A DNA stretch of 64,000 bases from Pholis gunnellus (Eukaryota; Chordata; Actinopteri; Perciformes; Pholidae), in assembly GCA_910591455.2 (NCBI GenBank), contig OU342806.1, positions 10,299,926 to 10,363,925 on the forward strand. The letters run 5' to 3'. Shown here one piece after another: positions 1 through 11,660 of this stretch; position 1 is the first letter of the stretch; each line of letters opens with the position of its first letter. A program made the position numbers and the translations under genes. The notes under the pieces are model-generated. The model had not been told where the DNA came from. It did no database searches and was given only the letters and a program-made list of their open reading frames with translations.

Positions 1-399
1 TAGTTTTTCGGGCAATCATAGGTCGCTGGTCTACTACCTGTCTGATAATGTTGTTTGTTCTCTTGGACTGCGTTGAAGCAAAGTCACGTTTCCAAGAGCT
101 CAGCAATTACTTTGGTAAGTCCAGTGTTGTCATAACCTCTAGAAACGAAGGCCACAGAAACAAAAATCCCAAAGTTTTCTCCTTCTTTAATCTCCACTCT
201 TATTTAGAAAATGTTAACAAGGATCAGTCCGTCTGTGGCTCAGTCATTACAAACTCATGCTGTGCAGCCGTATATCGTCCAAACCCACGGAACTTTATTT
301 TTAATTCTAGCCGAGTTACAAAGTTTCCAAAGATAACAACTACGTTGGGCTGAGTTTTGGGTAAATGTGTATTAAACTATGCATCAGCTATCTTACAAA
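1..399. other. unique non-coding DNA
   Basis: Moderately AT-rich unique sequence. A 101-codon open frame runs forward at 48-353, but its translation has no recognisable domain, no signal peptide and no exon-like borders, so I treat it as chance. No simple repeat is visible. Confidence 0.5.
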
Positions 400-687
400 A
401 ATTGCACGATAATGGTGCAGCCATAAAAAGAGACTTGGGTTTGGATATTTGACTTGGTTTGTGTTGTCAAGTATATATATATTAGTATCGATACATATTG
501 ATACTCATTTTCTGCAGTATCGACACACTGGCTACCACCTCCGCTTTTTGGTCTCTCCTCTCTCCGACAGCCAGTTGACTCACACACTGCTATTTATCTT
601 TTTTTATAAATATCAAAAATGTTATTGAATAGATCGTTTTCAAGGTATTGTATCAGTTATGAATTGCAGTATCTTGACCCTAGACTC

Positions 688-690
<3 letters not shown>
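400..690. repeat. possible degenerate DNA-transposon relic
   Basis: The segment contains TATCGATA-type palindromic words near 486-530 (tatcgatacatattgatact, then cagtatcgacacac) and a similar gtattgtatcag / cagtatcttgaccc stretch near 650-685. This style recurs in the terminal regions of hAT-type elements in fish, as in the intact element at 55.7 kb. No terminal repeats or target duplication could be defined, so this is a weak call. Confidence 0.3.

Positions 691-718
<28 letters not shown>
691..718 (+). repeat. (GT)14 microsatellite
   Basis: Uninterrupted GT dinucleotide array. Any histidine/threonine or valine/cysteine open frames through it are simple-repeat artefacts. Confidence 0.97.
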
Positions 719-721
<3 letters not shown>

Positions 722-857
722 AACTTTTCAGCAACACAAGGGAACAAAAAGGGAAAACTGTTTGTTAAGGTAACATATGTAAGTGCCTGTATACAAATAA
801 TATTTGTGAATGTGTAGTTAAAAAAAATACAGGTTTTATCTCCAGTTTGCATCTCAT

Positions 858-861
<4 letters not shown>

Positions 862-937
<76 letters not shown>
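862..937 (+). repeat. (GT)~38 microsatellite
   Basis: Pure GT array of about 76 bp, only 143 bp after the previous GT array. Arrays of this length are expected to be highly length-polymorphic and can adopt Z-DNA. Confidence 0.98.
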
Positions 938-939
<2 letters not shown>

Positions 940-2351
940 GGTCAGTTTCATTACGTGTGTCTGCAGTGCAAACTGAGGCTCAACCTGTTAGGGTAAGTTT
1001 CAATGCAGTCTGGCTAATATCAGCTTCTTCCCCAAAGCCAAATGGAGGCTGATTGGGGAGCCAGAGCTCCACAAACCAAAGCAGCCCAGAGTCCTAACAT
1101 CATTATCGGGCTGAGAGAGGCAATAAAGCCAAGTCTTGGGAGATTACCTCTGCCGCAGCCAGCGCACAAACCCACTGCTTTCAGGTCTGTGCATGTGAAC
1201 TTTTTGTCCAGTCTTGTACGGCAGCATGATAGATGATTTCGTCTCGAGGCTGCATGTGAACTCATCCTGGTTTTCATCACCTAGAGAACCCACTGATACA
1301 TTTATATGTCACTGCTTATTGCGATTGCGTGCTACAACCCTGGGACAAAAAGAGTGACTACAGGCTTTAATGTCAGACTGTAACTTGTCAGCGTGGATGT
1401 AAGCTGCGTTAGTACCAAGACGCAACAGATGAAAGTATCGCTTAGCGGAAACAAGACAGGGATGGATCCCATCTGCAACCAGTTGCTCCTCGGGAGGAAC
1501 GAGATTAATGATTTTACAAACATGATGAATGGCCGAGATCGGCGATGACAGGCTTTGAGTGACGGGTTACAGGTGTAGACCCTCCCAATTCCCAAAACTC
1601 TTAAACTCAAACTCTACAGCCACTCCCCTCCTTTAGTCTTCTGAGGAAACAAGTGCGACAGCCGCTCTTGTCCGCCACCGCCCTTTCCCTGCAGCCAGCC
1701 GCGACGGCGTGCCCCCGCCTGAGGTTATTAAGAAATGCGCGACCTCTGACCCCATGTAATAAACACGGTTAGCAATGTCTGTGAAGTCGGGCTGCCGGTA
1801 GTCACCAGCTGAATCCCTGGGACTTTGCTGCTTGTTTGCTGCACTCAGTCTTTGTCAAGCAGAGAAACAGTTAAGCTGTCACACATCAGAGAAGTAGCAG
1901 CCTTTAGTGCAACACAGTGCCAGTTGGCCTGATTGTTGGGAAGAAAAAAGAAAATCAAAGGGCTGCAAAAACAGCTGCAGATGGGGTTAGAGTTACAAAA
2001 TAAAGATGACGAGGACCAGGCCAGACTGTGATCATTTGTAGGAGACGGACTGTCGAAGTTTACAGCCATTACAGACGGGCTGGTATTCAAGTTTTGACAG
2101 CACGTCACCTTTCACTAACTCCTGCCATCAACATTGCTTCTGATCTGGAGTGGCATCAAAACTGAGGCGACGACTGAGAATACGCTGAAACCTTATTAAT
2201 GCGCCCTGTCTTCTCATTTAACGTCGTTCCTCACTGCAACAAAAAAATCCCACTGTTTTGACCTCCTCTTTTACCACCAAGTGTAACATTTCTTTCTGGC
2301 CGGTCTGGAGACTAATTGAGTGGCTGTTCGATAGGTTGCTTATACTTAGGG
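938..2351. other. unique block with candidate regulatory segments
   Basis: Non-repetitive DNA without a supportable gene. Two parts look least random. 1010-1220 contains an inverted CCAAT (gattgggga) and a compact GC-balanced stretch around aacatcattatcggg. 1650-1790 is locally CpG-rich, then holds ggttattaagaaatgcgcg and a nuclear-receptor-like half-site (tgacccc). Open frames at 1020-1280 (minus), 1042-1236 (plus), 1332-1610 (minus) and 1845-2108 (minus) overlap or lie antisense and show no domains. Confidence 0.4.
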
Positions 2352-3080
2352 CTAAGGGTCTGAATCTTTCAGTACCTCACTATTCCTTGAACTTTGATTC
2401 TTGGGGTCCAATCGGATTTAAAACTGATTCTAAATTCAAAACTATTCCGGATTCAAAATCGACTCTCGATTCAGTACATAGGGGCACTCATTCCAGGATC
2501 TGCTCGGGTCGTATGGCACATTATGGCACATTATGGCATCAAAGCAGCTAAAAGTGTGGATAAGGGTTTTTCACTAAAACGTTTTCAATCAGTTCTGAGT
2601 GAAAAGAAGAAATTCAACTTGAAAAATAAAAAAGAAAGGCTGCTAGTTACATAAATAAAAATTGGTAGGCACGTGACTTTTTGCTGTTGGCTATATTGTA
2701 TTGCATTTCTACTAAATATCACAATGTTAAGTACAAACGTCTGAAGTTGGGAAGTACTACTCACCCATCATTTAAGTGGTTACGTCTCCTATTCTCTCTC
2801 TCATCATTACGAATGTTGTTGAATTATACCTCGTTCAGCTTGACCTAACCTTACCTTTTATATTTTAGTTAATGAGAATGATGTTGTGAGACTCCCGTCA
2901 TGCCTCTATAGTGCTGCTTTGTTTTTCACAATCAAACATATCAGAATGCAATATCTGTTCTTTTGTAGCAAAAGAATGTTTTAAAATTCGATTTTTGGAA
3001 GTTGTGAATGTTAAAAGAAATCTTAAAAGAATCTTGATTCTTACATGAATAGATTTTTCTTTTCCTCATAACTACTTCGG
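2352..3080. mobile_element. degenerate hAT-type non-autonomous transposon
   Basis: The left part (gggtctgaatcttt ... gattctaaattcaaaac ... ggattcaaaatcg) and the right part (aaagaatcttgattcttac, atgaatagatttttc) are the diverged 'gattcaaaatcgattc' pattern found near the ends of abundant teleost hAT-type elements. No intact inverted ends or 8-bp duplication could be placed, so the borders are approximate. It encodes nothing intact. A short imperfect tandem duplication of atggcacatt lies inside at about 2513-2538. Confidence 0.5.
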
Positions 3081-3099
3081 GCCGACACTAATGATATAA

Positions 3100-3165
3100 A
3101 ATAGTTTCAGGGTACATTTCCTATTGATCAACTAATTGATTCATCATTTCAGCTTCAGTTTTAAT
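3100..3165. repeat. terminal fragment of an old DNA transposon
   Basis: The words tgatcaactaattgattc and catttcagctt match the end of the same family whose other end is seen at 47.72 kb (tagggcttcaactaatgg). Only the terminal ~65 bp are recognisable, next to the preceding hAT relic. Confidence 0.45.
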
Positions 3166-4319
3166 GCCCTTTATTTCAAATCTATTTTCATTCATTACAG
3201 CTTTAATATACGTCATCCAATGTTATGTGTCAAATTATTATTTCAACTAAGCACAGACTTTTTGTTTATCTTTAATTTATGCAAAAAGCTTAAAGTGTGA
3301 AGGCTTGAAAAAATGTCATGGTACTTTGGTATTATCTACAAAACTACGATGAGCACTGGGAACACTATGAAATAAAACTGCAACACACAAAGTCTGTGTC
3401 CTTGTTGGTTGGGCACCTTTACATGAACCACCAATATATCAATTTAAGTTAGTGACTTAGTTAGAGTAACTGTTGGAGTGACCGATGTATTCATGTACTT
3501 ATTAATGAGAAAACGCTTCTAAAGGACAGGTCAGTGCGTGGCATACCTGTGGTCTACGCCGCCGCATGTTCATTTGTATGGATGGGAGCCAAGAAGAGCT
3601 CGAGGTTAAAAAGAGCAGAGACCGGTCTGGGGACTGGGCAGAGGAAGGGATCAGGTCAAATTGAAAAGGCTCTTCTTCTCTTATGGTTTATCATGCAACA
3701 AACCCCTACACATGCAGTACTCCACCACCCCCGAGTCAAAACGAAAGGCGGCAGCAGGGAGCGCACAGGCCTTAATCCCACCGCTCTGTAAATGGACCTG
3801 ACAACTTCCTCTCCCCCCGGAAGGGCCTCAGTTTCTCTCCGTTCACTCACTCTCTCCGCGGTCTTCTTCACGAGGCCCTGCAGCATGCAGAGACTGTTCA
3901 GTAACTCTTTTGAAGAGTTTCTGTCCAACAACCAGGTATGCAGGATGCTCGTACGACCGCAACACAAGATCACATCGCCGAAAGTAAAAGGACAAGTTAT
4001 AAGCACAGCCTTTCTATGTGGCCAAAGGTTGTTGAACAAGAAAGCCTGCTCTTCTCTCTTACCGTCCCTCCCTTTTCTCTTACTGTCTCCTGCATTGGTA
4101 ATGACCAGCAGACAGTGAGTAATATGGCAGGGAATTACACAGAAATGTCCATTCCTCTTACGTGAGAGGATAAACTTGTGGAAAGTAGGACGTTGGTGAT
4201 CAGAAAAGCCCCCACCCAACTCTTAAAGAGGGAAAAAAAGAAAAATAAGGAGAGGCAGCGGTCACCTTGGATACAGCGAACCTCCAATTTTCTTTTGCAA
4301 TAACACATACGGACACAGG
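3166..4319. other. unique block, one weak exon candidate
   Basis: AT-rich to 3500, then more GC-balanced. It contains open frames of 187 codons (minus, 3656-4219) and 108 codons (plus, 3792-4118) that overlap each other antisense and match no known domain. A 17-codon ATG-led stretch at 3885-3935 ends in CAG followed by GTATGC, a weak donor; it is discussed as a finding and not called as a gene. Confidence 0.4.
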
Positions 4320-4345
4320 CACACACACACACACACACACACACC
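4320..4345 (+). repeat. (CA)n microsatellite
   Basis: Pure CA array of about 26 bp, the first of three CA arrays between 4.3 and 4.9 kb. Confidence 0.96.
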
Positions 4346-4411
4346 TGCAAACACAAACACTCTCTAGCACAAAGACTTGCTCTAACTCATACTTTCTCTC
4401 TCTCTTTTCTG

Positions 4412-4440
4412 CACACACACACACACACACACACACACCC
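4412..4440 (+). repeat. (CA)n microsatellite
   Basis: Pure CA array of about 28 bp, preceded by a short CT-rich run (ctctctctctttt). Confidence 0.96.
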
Positions 4441-4857
4441 ACTGGGAGGCTTTACAGAGCGCCCGCCTCGATGTCCAACCTCGCTGTTGCGCAGAGCTCA
4501 TGAAATCTGGCTGTCATGCGTCCGCTTGACAGGTATCCTTGACAAAGCAAATCCCAATCTATATGCAGCGTGGCAGGCGGGGACCTTGTCAAATGCTAAT
4601 GCCAGGGACGCTTTTAAAAAGGTTGTTGCCCTCTGTGGCTATTTTTACAAAGAGTATATCTCCCTGGTATTCCTGTCTGTGGAGCAGTACTAGAGCGAGC
4701 CAGCTGGTGGCAGTGTCTGCACTCGCTTCATCAATCACTCCCCTTCGCTTTCTCTCCCTCTGCCCTCTCTTCTTGTTATTCATTAAAGCGCCTCAGAATA
4801 ATAAGTCCCCAAGAAACTGGGAACATGTGATGAAGTCGTAGTTAATAATGTATACGA
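4441..4857. other. unique spacer with a CTCF-like site
   Basis: Non-repetitive sequence between CA arrays. On the minus strand at about 4699-4712 tgccaccagctggc resembles the CTCF core, with a mismatch in the central purine; the same bases contain the E-box CAGCTG. Open frames here (68 and 100 codons) have no recognisable content. Confidence 0.35.
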
Positions 4858-4893
4858 CCCCCCCCCCCCCCCACACACACACACACACACACC
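4858..4893 (+). repeat. C15 run fused to (CA)n
   Basis: Fifteen C residues (4858-4872) run directly into about ten CA units. Such C-run/CA compounds are error-prone in sequencing, so the exact lengths are doubtful. Confidence 0.95.
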
Positions 4894-4982
4894 CCTCCCC
4901 CTCCCTCACTCCATCTTTTTATCCCCACTTCTCCCTCTGCCTCTCTTCCTTAACTCTCTCCCCCCATTCAGCCCCCTTCCAA
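4894..4982 (+). repeat. pyrimidine-rich tract
   Basis: About 90 bp that are almost all C/T on the plus strand (ctccccctccctcactcc and so on) directly after the CA array. It is low complexity. It could act as a polypyrimidine tract, but no AG-bounded exon follows that I can support. Confidence 0.8.
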
Positions 4983-6322
4983 CAACACAACTGCGTGCTC
5001 CACCACACTCAACGCGCCCATGCCCTTGCGGTGAATGGGGGTAAATGTGATTTAACATATTTATATCTTAAGCCCCCCCACCCGGAAAAAAAAGAAACGC
5101 CGAAGTAAATGGGCTCATTTGACAGCCTTGAGAACACAACTCCTTTCACACTTCAACGCCACTCTTTAATCATGCCGTCTCAATGTGTCGGTGAACCCTA
5201 ACGCGCCCCAATAACCCTGCTCCAGGATGGTCACTTGGATATTTTGGCTGTTGTTATATAGAGACGTCCGACACAGACGGCAAATAAGCTCACACAATCT
5301 CCATTGCTCAGCCTCTCGCTGAGCGCGTGCGGCTGTGGAGAGAGAGATTTAGGATGCTGTGATCTGTTCGAGAGGCCCCGCTTCGCTTCTCTGTGATGCT
5401 CCCAGTGACGTAGCGAGCGTTGCGTTGCGTTCGTGCGCTCCATCTCATGTTGACCGCTGCACACGTTGAGCCTCATGCAGATCACATCCAACCTCAACAT
5501 GCAACTTCAAACAGAGTCCACGTACGCAGGCGGAAAGCGCGTATAACCCATCAAAGCGATTATATTCCTTTCCGTCTCCCCGGCTTTCTCTTCTCTCCAT
5601 TTTCTCTGCAAAAAAAATAAATAAAAAAATCAGACCTGAATCCTAAAAATATCCAGGACTTAATCAGCATTCAGGCCTCGTGGTTTGTGGGGGCGGACCC
5701 AGGGATTGTCCTCTCTGTCTGAGTCAGAATCCATACATATTGTACTGATGCCATCGTGAACGTCAAGGCGTTCACTCTGTAGCTACAGGCCGCTGCTTTT
5801 TCCACGCGAGCAGGCCTTAAGGGAGATGCACTTTCAACAGCACAAATGGAAACAACGGGGACGTCATTGTTCTGCATTGGCGGCTCAATTATTGAAGCGC
5901 AAGAATCGATAGCGTAGCTCCGGAGTATTTTTATAAGGAGCTGAGTAATGCATACTGCTCATGACACTGTCACAGGAAATGGAGGATAATACTGTGTACA
6001 CTGTAGAAAAGCAGGCTCAGGAGAATCCAAATCGATTTAATTCAATTTGGGTCAGCCTGTCTTATTTCAAGGTGGGTTTTTTTTCACTCAAAAGGGCAAG
6101 AAAAAGAGAATCTGGACAAAGTCTCCCTTACACTCCTGCCTGCCTCCCCCCCATTTTTTCCTCCCCTTTCTTTCTGTATTTGTCCTGGAAAGAAACGACT
6201 TGGGTTACAGGATAAATTATTTATTTAAACAATTTACTGTATCCTTCATGCTTCTCTCTCATTCTCTCTCAGTCTTACTGTCTCTCATAAGCTCCAGATG
6301 CAAATGTGACTATGTCCCTTCC
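4983..6322. other. unique non-coding block
   Basis: Mixed-composition unique DNA. 5290-5480 is relatively CpG-rich (gagcgcgtgcgg, gacgtagcgagcgttgcg), with open frames on both strands but no domain. 6060-6180 is low-complexity T/A followed by C/T-rich sequence. Nothing here supports a gene. Confidence 0.4.
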
Positions 6323-6346
6323 CTATAAATAGCAGCCGCCAGAGGG
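6323..6346 (+). promoter_or_regulatory. TATA/MEF2-like site plus CTCF-like motif
   Basis: Bases 6323-6332 read ctataaatag, an exact match to the MEF2 consensus YTAWWWWTAR that would also serve as a TATA box. Four bases on, 6336-6346 read ccgccagaggg, close to the CTCF core. A GTAAGT donor lies at 6478-6483, so a first exon of about 125 bp is conceivable. No start codon, protein or downstream exon supports it; both motifs are short enough to occur by chance. Confidence 0.3.
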
Positions 6347-6741
6347 TTTCTTCCAGGAGTCAGCCACAGCTTCTCCACCGTACCAAAATAACCAGGGGAG
6401 GGGAGAGTGTGAGAGCAACACTGTGGCAATACAGATATTCTCACATTCAGTCAGAATACTCTATCAGCATAGAGATAGTAAGTAAGGAGGGGAGAATGAA
6501 GAGAGAGAAAAAGAGTTTTGAGTGATTCGTCAGCATGACCTGGAGGAGGCTCCTGATAGGACGCCTGCCTGTTGGTGCTCTGTCTTGATTGGCTGTTGCA
6601 ACGTGCCCCAGTTTGGTGCGTATCTTCCCCCCATGGTTGGAGACTTGAGTTTAATGAATCTCACAACTGTCCATGGTGTTGATAATAGGAACTTCCCAAT
6701 TATCCTTTAAATGATGGTCTTGTGTATTGAAGTGTTATAAA
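6347..6741. other. unique sequence after the TATA-like site
   Basis: Begins with a short G/A-rich part (ggggaggggagagtgtgagag) and then becomes ordinary unique DNA. A 62-codon open frame at 6522-6710 shows no domain. Confidence 0.35.
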
Positions 6742-6800
6742 TACAGTGCCTTGCAGCGTTATTGGCACCCTGATGAAGAGCTAAGGAGAGGCACATTTAG
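6742..6800 (+). mobile_element. Tc1/mariner-like terminal relic
   Basis: A TA dinucleotide is followed by cagtgccttgcagcgttatt and ggcaccctgatgaag. TA-CAGTGCCTTGC is the terminal motif of common fish Tc1-like elements. No matching inverted copy ending in gcaaggcactg-TA is found downstream, so only one end survives. Confidence 0.45.
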
Positions 6801-8042
6801 GAAATGGAGAATATTGTATCTTCTTTAGTTGTGATTGCTTTGTGCATTTATTTGAATATATTTTAATTTGCACAGCGAGAACATTTATTTTAATTTTTTT
6901 GGCTTTTAAAATGTGTCAATTATTACTAAAGTGTTGATATTTGTATGAGCGTCTGTCATGCCTTCCATGCAGCTTTATCAAATGTAATGCAGGTTTTCAG
7001 GTATACGGAGCAGCGACTACATGGCTGAAAGAATGATTCAGAGAGAGACCGTGAACCACCAACAGTAACTGCCTAACATCTACATCTTAGACTACAGAGA
7101 TCTAGTTATGTTTGAAGGTATAGAGAAAGAAAAGGTTCATTTGAGAAAATAAAATAAAATAATTTGTCAGGAAAAAGACAGACTGTGATTGAAGCTTGTA
7201 AAAAATATAAAAACTACTTTTCTGAACTGCTCATCACGAATCAGGACACAATAACACAATTTCCTGAGTGTAGTGACAGTAGCAGCGGGAAAACGTATTT
7301 TATTTTATTTTTTTCACTTCACCAAAAGGTACTAATGTTATTGAAAATACTGAATATTTATTACAAACGGTTTTAAAAGTATTAATCAAAGTTTAAATGT
7401 TAATACAAATTATAAATCCTAGTTTGTTTTTATGAAATTTAAAAAAACATAAACCACACCCTCTAAATCTATACAGAGCTAATGTGTGAGTCTATTTTTC
7501 TTCTTTTAAACAGCAACTTATAATTGCATTTGCTGACAATCCAAATGGTTGGGTTTACTGTGCGAATTAAATTCGTCACCCAGAAGGGCCCCACTTCTAC
7601 TTCTTCTCCCAAAAATGTTCACGACAAATAAACTTCTAAATCTTTGACGAAACTTTAAAAATGTCATTCAACAGCACTCAAGTGAGAATTTAAAAAAGGA
7701 GATTCATTTGGATCTTTGCCTGGAGGATGGAGAAACGGCGACGCGGGCTTTTTGATTCATGAAAACTCTTGTGGAGGATCTGAGTGATTGTGACACAAAC
7801 CTTCTTAATACATTCTCCCTCTTTCCGATCCCTTTCACTTTCATTTCAGTGGCACAACACAAGCATCCAAATATCATGCAGGTACACAGATGCACACAGA
7901 GTGCCTGCCTCTCTGTCCTCATTAGGGAGCCTGTATTGTTTCACAGCTGATTGTGAAGACCGCGCAAAGTGATCCTGATGAAGTCTTTATTTTCCATCCC
8001 AGCGAACTAATCAATTTCATATTCTCTTCTTCCCATGTCCCG
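6801..8042. other. AT-rich unique block
   Basis: Largely AT-rich non-coding DNA (for example 6840-6950 and 7140-7450). A short odd palindrome, cgaatt-a-aattcg, lies at about 7563-7575. Open frames at 7164-7376 and 7704-7972 have no recognisable domains. Confidence 0.45.
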
Positions 8043-8054
8043 CCCCCCCCCCCC
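8043..8054 (+). repeat. C12 run
   Basis: Twelve consecutive C residues followed by a short pyrimidine-rich stretch. Confidence 0.95.
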
Positions 8055-9359
8055 GTCCGCTTATCCCCGCCTCTTTCTCTCCGTCTCTCTTCCTAAAAGC
8101 CTGACAGAGCCAGGAGTGAGACAAACACCCATGGAAATCACTTCAATAAAGACTGCCATCATATATCCGTGGTGCTAACACTGTGATAGCAGGATTCATA
8201 GCAATTCAATTAACTAAAAGGAATAGAGGAATGGAAACGTCTCCGCCTGATAATATTCGCTTTACTCGCCAAGCTTATTGTAAAAAAAAAAAAAAACACA
8301 AAAAAAACAAAGACAAATGTTTGAGAAAATCCTGCTTTTCAAGCGAAAAAGTTATTTATGAAAGTACGCATGTGGTTCTAGTTTAGGGGATGTCGCAGGC
8401 ATGTGATTGCATGGGCTTATTCATACATTCAAATCTGTTTTAGAGTGCTAGTAAAGAAATGAAGTGCGTAGGGTCACCTCCTTGGAGTACAATTGGAGGA
8501 ATGCGGATGGAAAAAGTGTGGAAAAAAATAAATCCAAATGCACACAAAGCCATTTTGCCTCGCGTAACCAGAGCACAGCCATGCACAGCCTTAAACACGG
8601 GCTATACAGCGCAATCTAAATAAACGGCTGCCCCTTGTTACTCAATGTATTCAGTCAAACCAACCTGAATTACATTCCCCGTGAATGATATCACTGTTGA
8701 AAATGCATGAACACTTGTTCACAGGCCCAACCTTTCAGAGCCTGCAGTGGCTCTTCCCTGAAGAGACTGTACTCTTGAATTGTTTAAATGTCTCTCTCTC
8801 TCCGTCAACAGGACACAGGCGTGAGACCCGTGTCGCCACGGAGTCAAGCCGCCTGAGTCCTGAAACAACGGCCTATAATCCAGTGGTGTTTTCAAAGCAA
8901 GATGAAGGGGCAATGGGGTGCACACAAGTGCAGATTTTAGTGGAGCAGCTAAGCTATGGTAAAATATTTGGACCCAGCAGAGCAAGGATTTAGCTTCTGA
9001 AACAACACGCTCCGCTCCACTATTCGCCATTTTTAGAGTGTGTGAATATATGGATGACTTTTGTCAAATTGGGTTTGTGCTCATTTCAAGTATTTTGCCT
9101 GTTAGGGGGAATGTAAGGAAAGTCTACACGACGGGATGCAATTTTGACATTGACAAAAAATAAAACTATTGACACACCTCCTGTTTTCTTTTAAATAATA
9201 AATATGATAAAAATGAATGAAAATATTGATATTCTGTACAAAACAAAATACAATTATCCTGTCGTCATGTAATGATATACAGATATGTATTTTCAAAATA
9301 TTTTGTCACTCTTACATTCGCTATTCTAAAATACTGTATCCTGAGCTACAGTAATACGC
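8055..9359. other. unique block with candidate regulatory segment
   Basis: 8100-8260 looks non-random: TAAT/ATTA-rich around tagcaattcaattaac, with tccgtggtgctaac. An A15 run lies at 8282-8296. 8685-9030 contains open frames on both strands (102 and 103 codons) that mirror each other and show no domains. No gene is supported. Confidence 0.35.
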
Positions 9360-9415
9360 ATAATACAATAATAATATTAAATATAATAATAAGGACAATA
9401 ATAATAATAATAATT
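9360..9415 (+). repeat. (AAT)n-like AT-rich low complexity
   Basis: Imperfect AAT/ATA trinucleotide array (aataataatattaaat ... aataataataataatt). Confidence 0.85.
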
Positions 9416-10075
9416 TTAAGTTTCTGCAAAATCGTGCTTGTTCTCTCTTCATTCCGCAGGGAAACTAAACTAAATGGACATCAAAATCCATTTTGCCCAC
9501 AGAGGCTGCTGTGTGCTCGCTGCCTGCCATTTGCAGGCCTCTGAAGCTCCATTAGTTGGGTTGGTGAGCTCCAGCTATGGTACCTCACGGGACAGCAAAT
9601 AACAGCCCTGCTGAAGGCTCTTTGAGAATGACCGATCGTACATTTGTGGGAGAAAGCACACCGCCGAAAAAAGAATTCCATTGTGATTGTCCACATTCAT
9701 TGAAACCGAGGCTTATTCTTCCCCCTTTTTTGACTTCCGCGCCATATTTGCAAGTGATGAAATTGAGATCGTGAACTCCAAAGGATATTTCTGTGGAGGG
9801 CGATATTTATCTCTTTGGGTCTGTTTACCGTTTTCACTGGCAGGAATATTAACAGGAATCCAACATTTAGTGCTGCAGTAATCCCAGTGATTAAGACCTG
9901 CTGACAGTTGAAGGTAAAGTTTATTGTTACTCTGGGACCCAGAGTGCGCTGCCATATTAAAAACCGGCTCTGCATGCAGAGCTGGCCGTGAAAGCAGACA
10001 CAAGAGACGAGGCGAGATCAAAGGGCTGCCCAGTGAGGATCTCACCGCTACAGTGGTACTGTTCAGCTGGGGAAT

Positions 10076-10082
<7 letters not shown>
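9416..10082. other. unique non-coding block
   Basis: Non-repetitive, GC-balanced sequence, with overlapping open frames on both strands (148 codons on the minus strand at 9713-10159 runs into the GT array). No domain is recognised. The segment 9480-9800 is compositionally steady and could be regulatory, but nothing specific supports that. Confidence 0.35.

Positions 10083-10111
<29 letters not shown>
10083..10111 (+). repeat. (GT)n microsatellite
   Basis: Pure GT array of about 29 bp. Confidence 0.96.
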
Positions 10112-10114
<3 letters not shown>

Positions 10115-10838
10115 CGGCTCTGTACTGTAATATAGACTCAGTTGGAAACAAAATAGCACTGTGTGAGCAGGAACGTAGAGGGAAATAAAGATGTAGATAA
10201 AATATGACCTTCAGTTGGTCATATTAAGACATCACAACCGGGAATATATAAATACATGAATTAATAAAAAAGACTTGGAAAATATCTCAATTGTCAGGAT
10301 CTTCCTCCTGATCTTTATGTTTTTTTTAGGCCTACGATAATGCAGTCTACCTTTAGGTCACATTCAATTGGTGAGTAAACTACATTTTGATAATAAATTA
10401 TTATAAACTCAGGTAAACCTATTTTTGGTTATTCTAGTACATTTTCTGTGCAAAAACAAAAACAGTTTCAAAATACTCAGACAAGATGCACCTGACTGTT
10501 ACATTACCCAAACGTTAGCAAATCACAAAGAAAATAAATAAAAGAAAATAAAGAAATGACTGGTTTGAGGGCACAAAAACAGAACCCACAGCAACATTCC
10601 AATTGCACATTAAAAAATAAAAAAAAATCCATTTTTTTTGGCGCTCCCATCCGATGTCCAATCAGATGCTTAGGTTGGAAGATGAAAATGCCACTTTTCC
10701 TGCAGGCAGCCCCCAGGCATGTCATTAGGAAAGGAATTTGATGCCCTGTACAAGCGCTTGGAACTATCAAGTGCAAAAAAAAGCGAAAACTCATCAGTTT
10801 TCTCCAAATTTCACCATGTCCTTGACTTAAGTGTCCGT
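10112..10838. other. AT-rich unique block with a small hairpin
   Basis: AT-rich DNA. A 9-bp-arm inverted repeat, aatatgacc / ggtcatatt with a 7-nt loop, lies at 10201-10225. The AT-rich stretch 10500-10640 gives open frames on both strands of no recognisable content. Confidence 0.4.
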
Positions 10839-10860
10839 GAGAGAGAGAGAGGGGGGGGGG
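10839..10860 (+). repeat. (GA)6-G10 low-complexity run
   Basis: Six GA units run directly into ten G residues, then into a short purine-rich stretch to about 10885. Confidence 0.9.
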
Positions 10861-11660
10861 AGGGAACCAGAGGGAGACAGAGAGGGCCTATAGGATTAGG
10901 CCTTTAGGTGTCACTGTACTTTCAAGAATGCGTCCTGCCCCCTCACACAAAAACACATGCACTCACACACTGTAACAAAATGGTGTCACGTTGGGGCATC
11001 TATTGTTCAAGAACGCTGGGTTTGGCTTTCAGTCTGTCGGGGCAGCACAGAGAGAGCCCTGTGCTCCACTGAGTTCCGCTCTCCAGGGACGGGTGATTAA
11101 TGGCCGAAGCAACAACTTTGGAGTTTTTCACAAAATCAAATTTCTCACCGAGACGTCAATACTGACCAACTTTGACTGCCACAGAGTTTTGTTGTCCGCA
11201 GTGAGCACATTTACTTTTTCTTTTTTTTTTACTGAAAAGTTCAGTCTCAATTCCCTTTTTTTTTTTTTTCTTTTTTAACTAAATGTTAAATGTTCAGCAT
11301 TCCCACAACTGCAGGAAATCTACGAGAGTGCCGGACATATAGAGCAACGACTAGGTGTAATTGCAACAAATTATACTGGCGTTTACTTGTAATATACCTT
11401 GTAATTCCATTCTCGCAGAGTTAAATGCCTTTTTGAAAACGCAGGGCGAAGTAGGAAAAGAAACAAAAGATGAAAAGAGGCTTTTTAAAGTCTCAACATT
11501 ACCCATTCAACACTGCAAGAACAAAGCCCTGCCATAAATACATCCATATGCTCTCTGTTTGTGGCTACGCATATTTCTATTCAAGGAAAAACATGCGGTT
11601 TTATGCTGAAAGACTTGCTATTCAGAAAATAACCTTTGTAGATGAGAAGATTTCAAACTG
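10861..11660. other. unique block with T-rich segment
   Basis: Ordinary unique DNA with a T-rich part at 11216-11280. No gene evidence. A 143-codon open frame that starts at 11470 runs through the pyrimidine tract that follows and has no recognisable domain. Confidence 0.4.

Noticed and set aside
3656..4219. 187-codon minus-strand open frame, the longest in the window
   Set aside because: No recognisable domain, antisense to other open frames, no exon borders; length fits chance for 64 kb on both strands.
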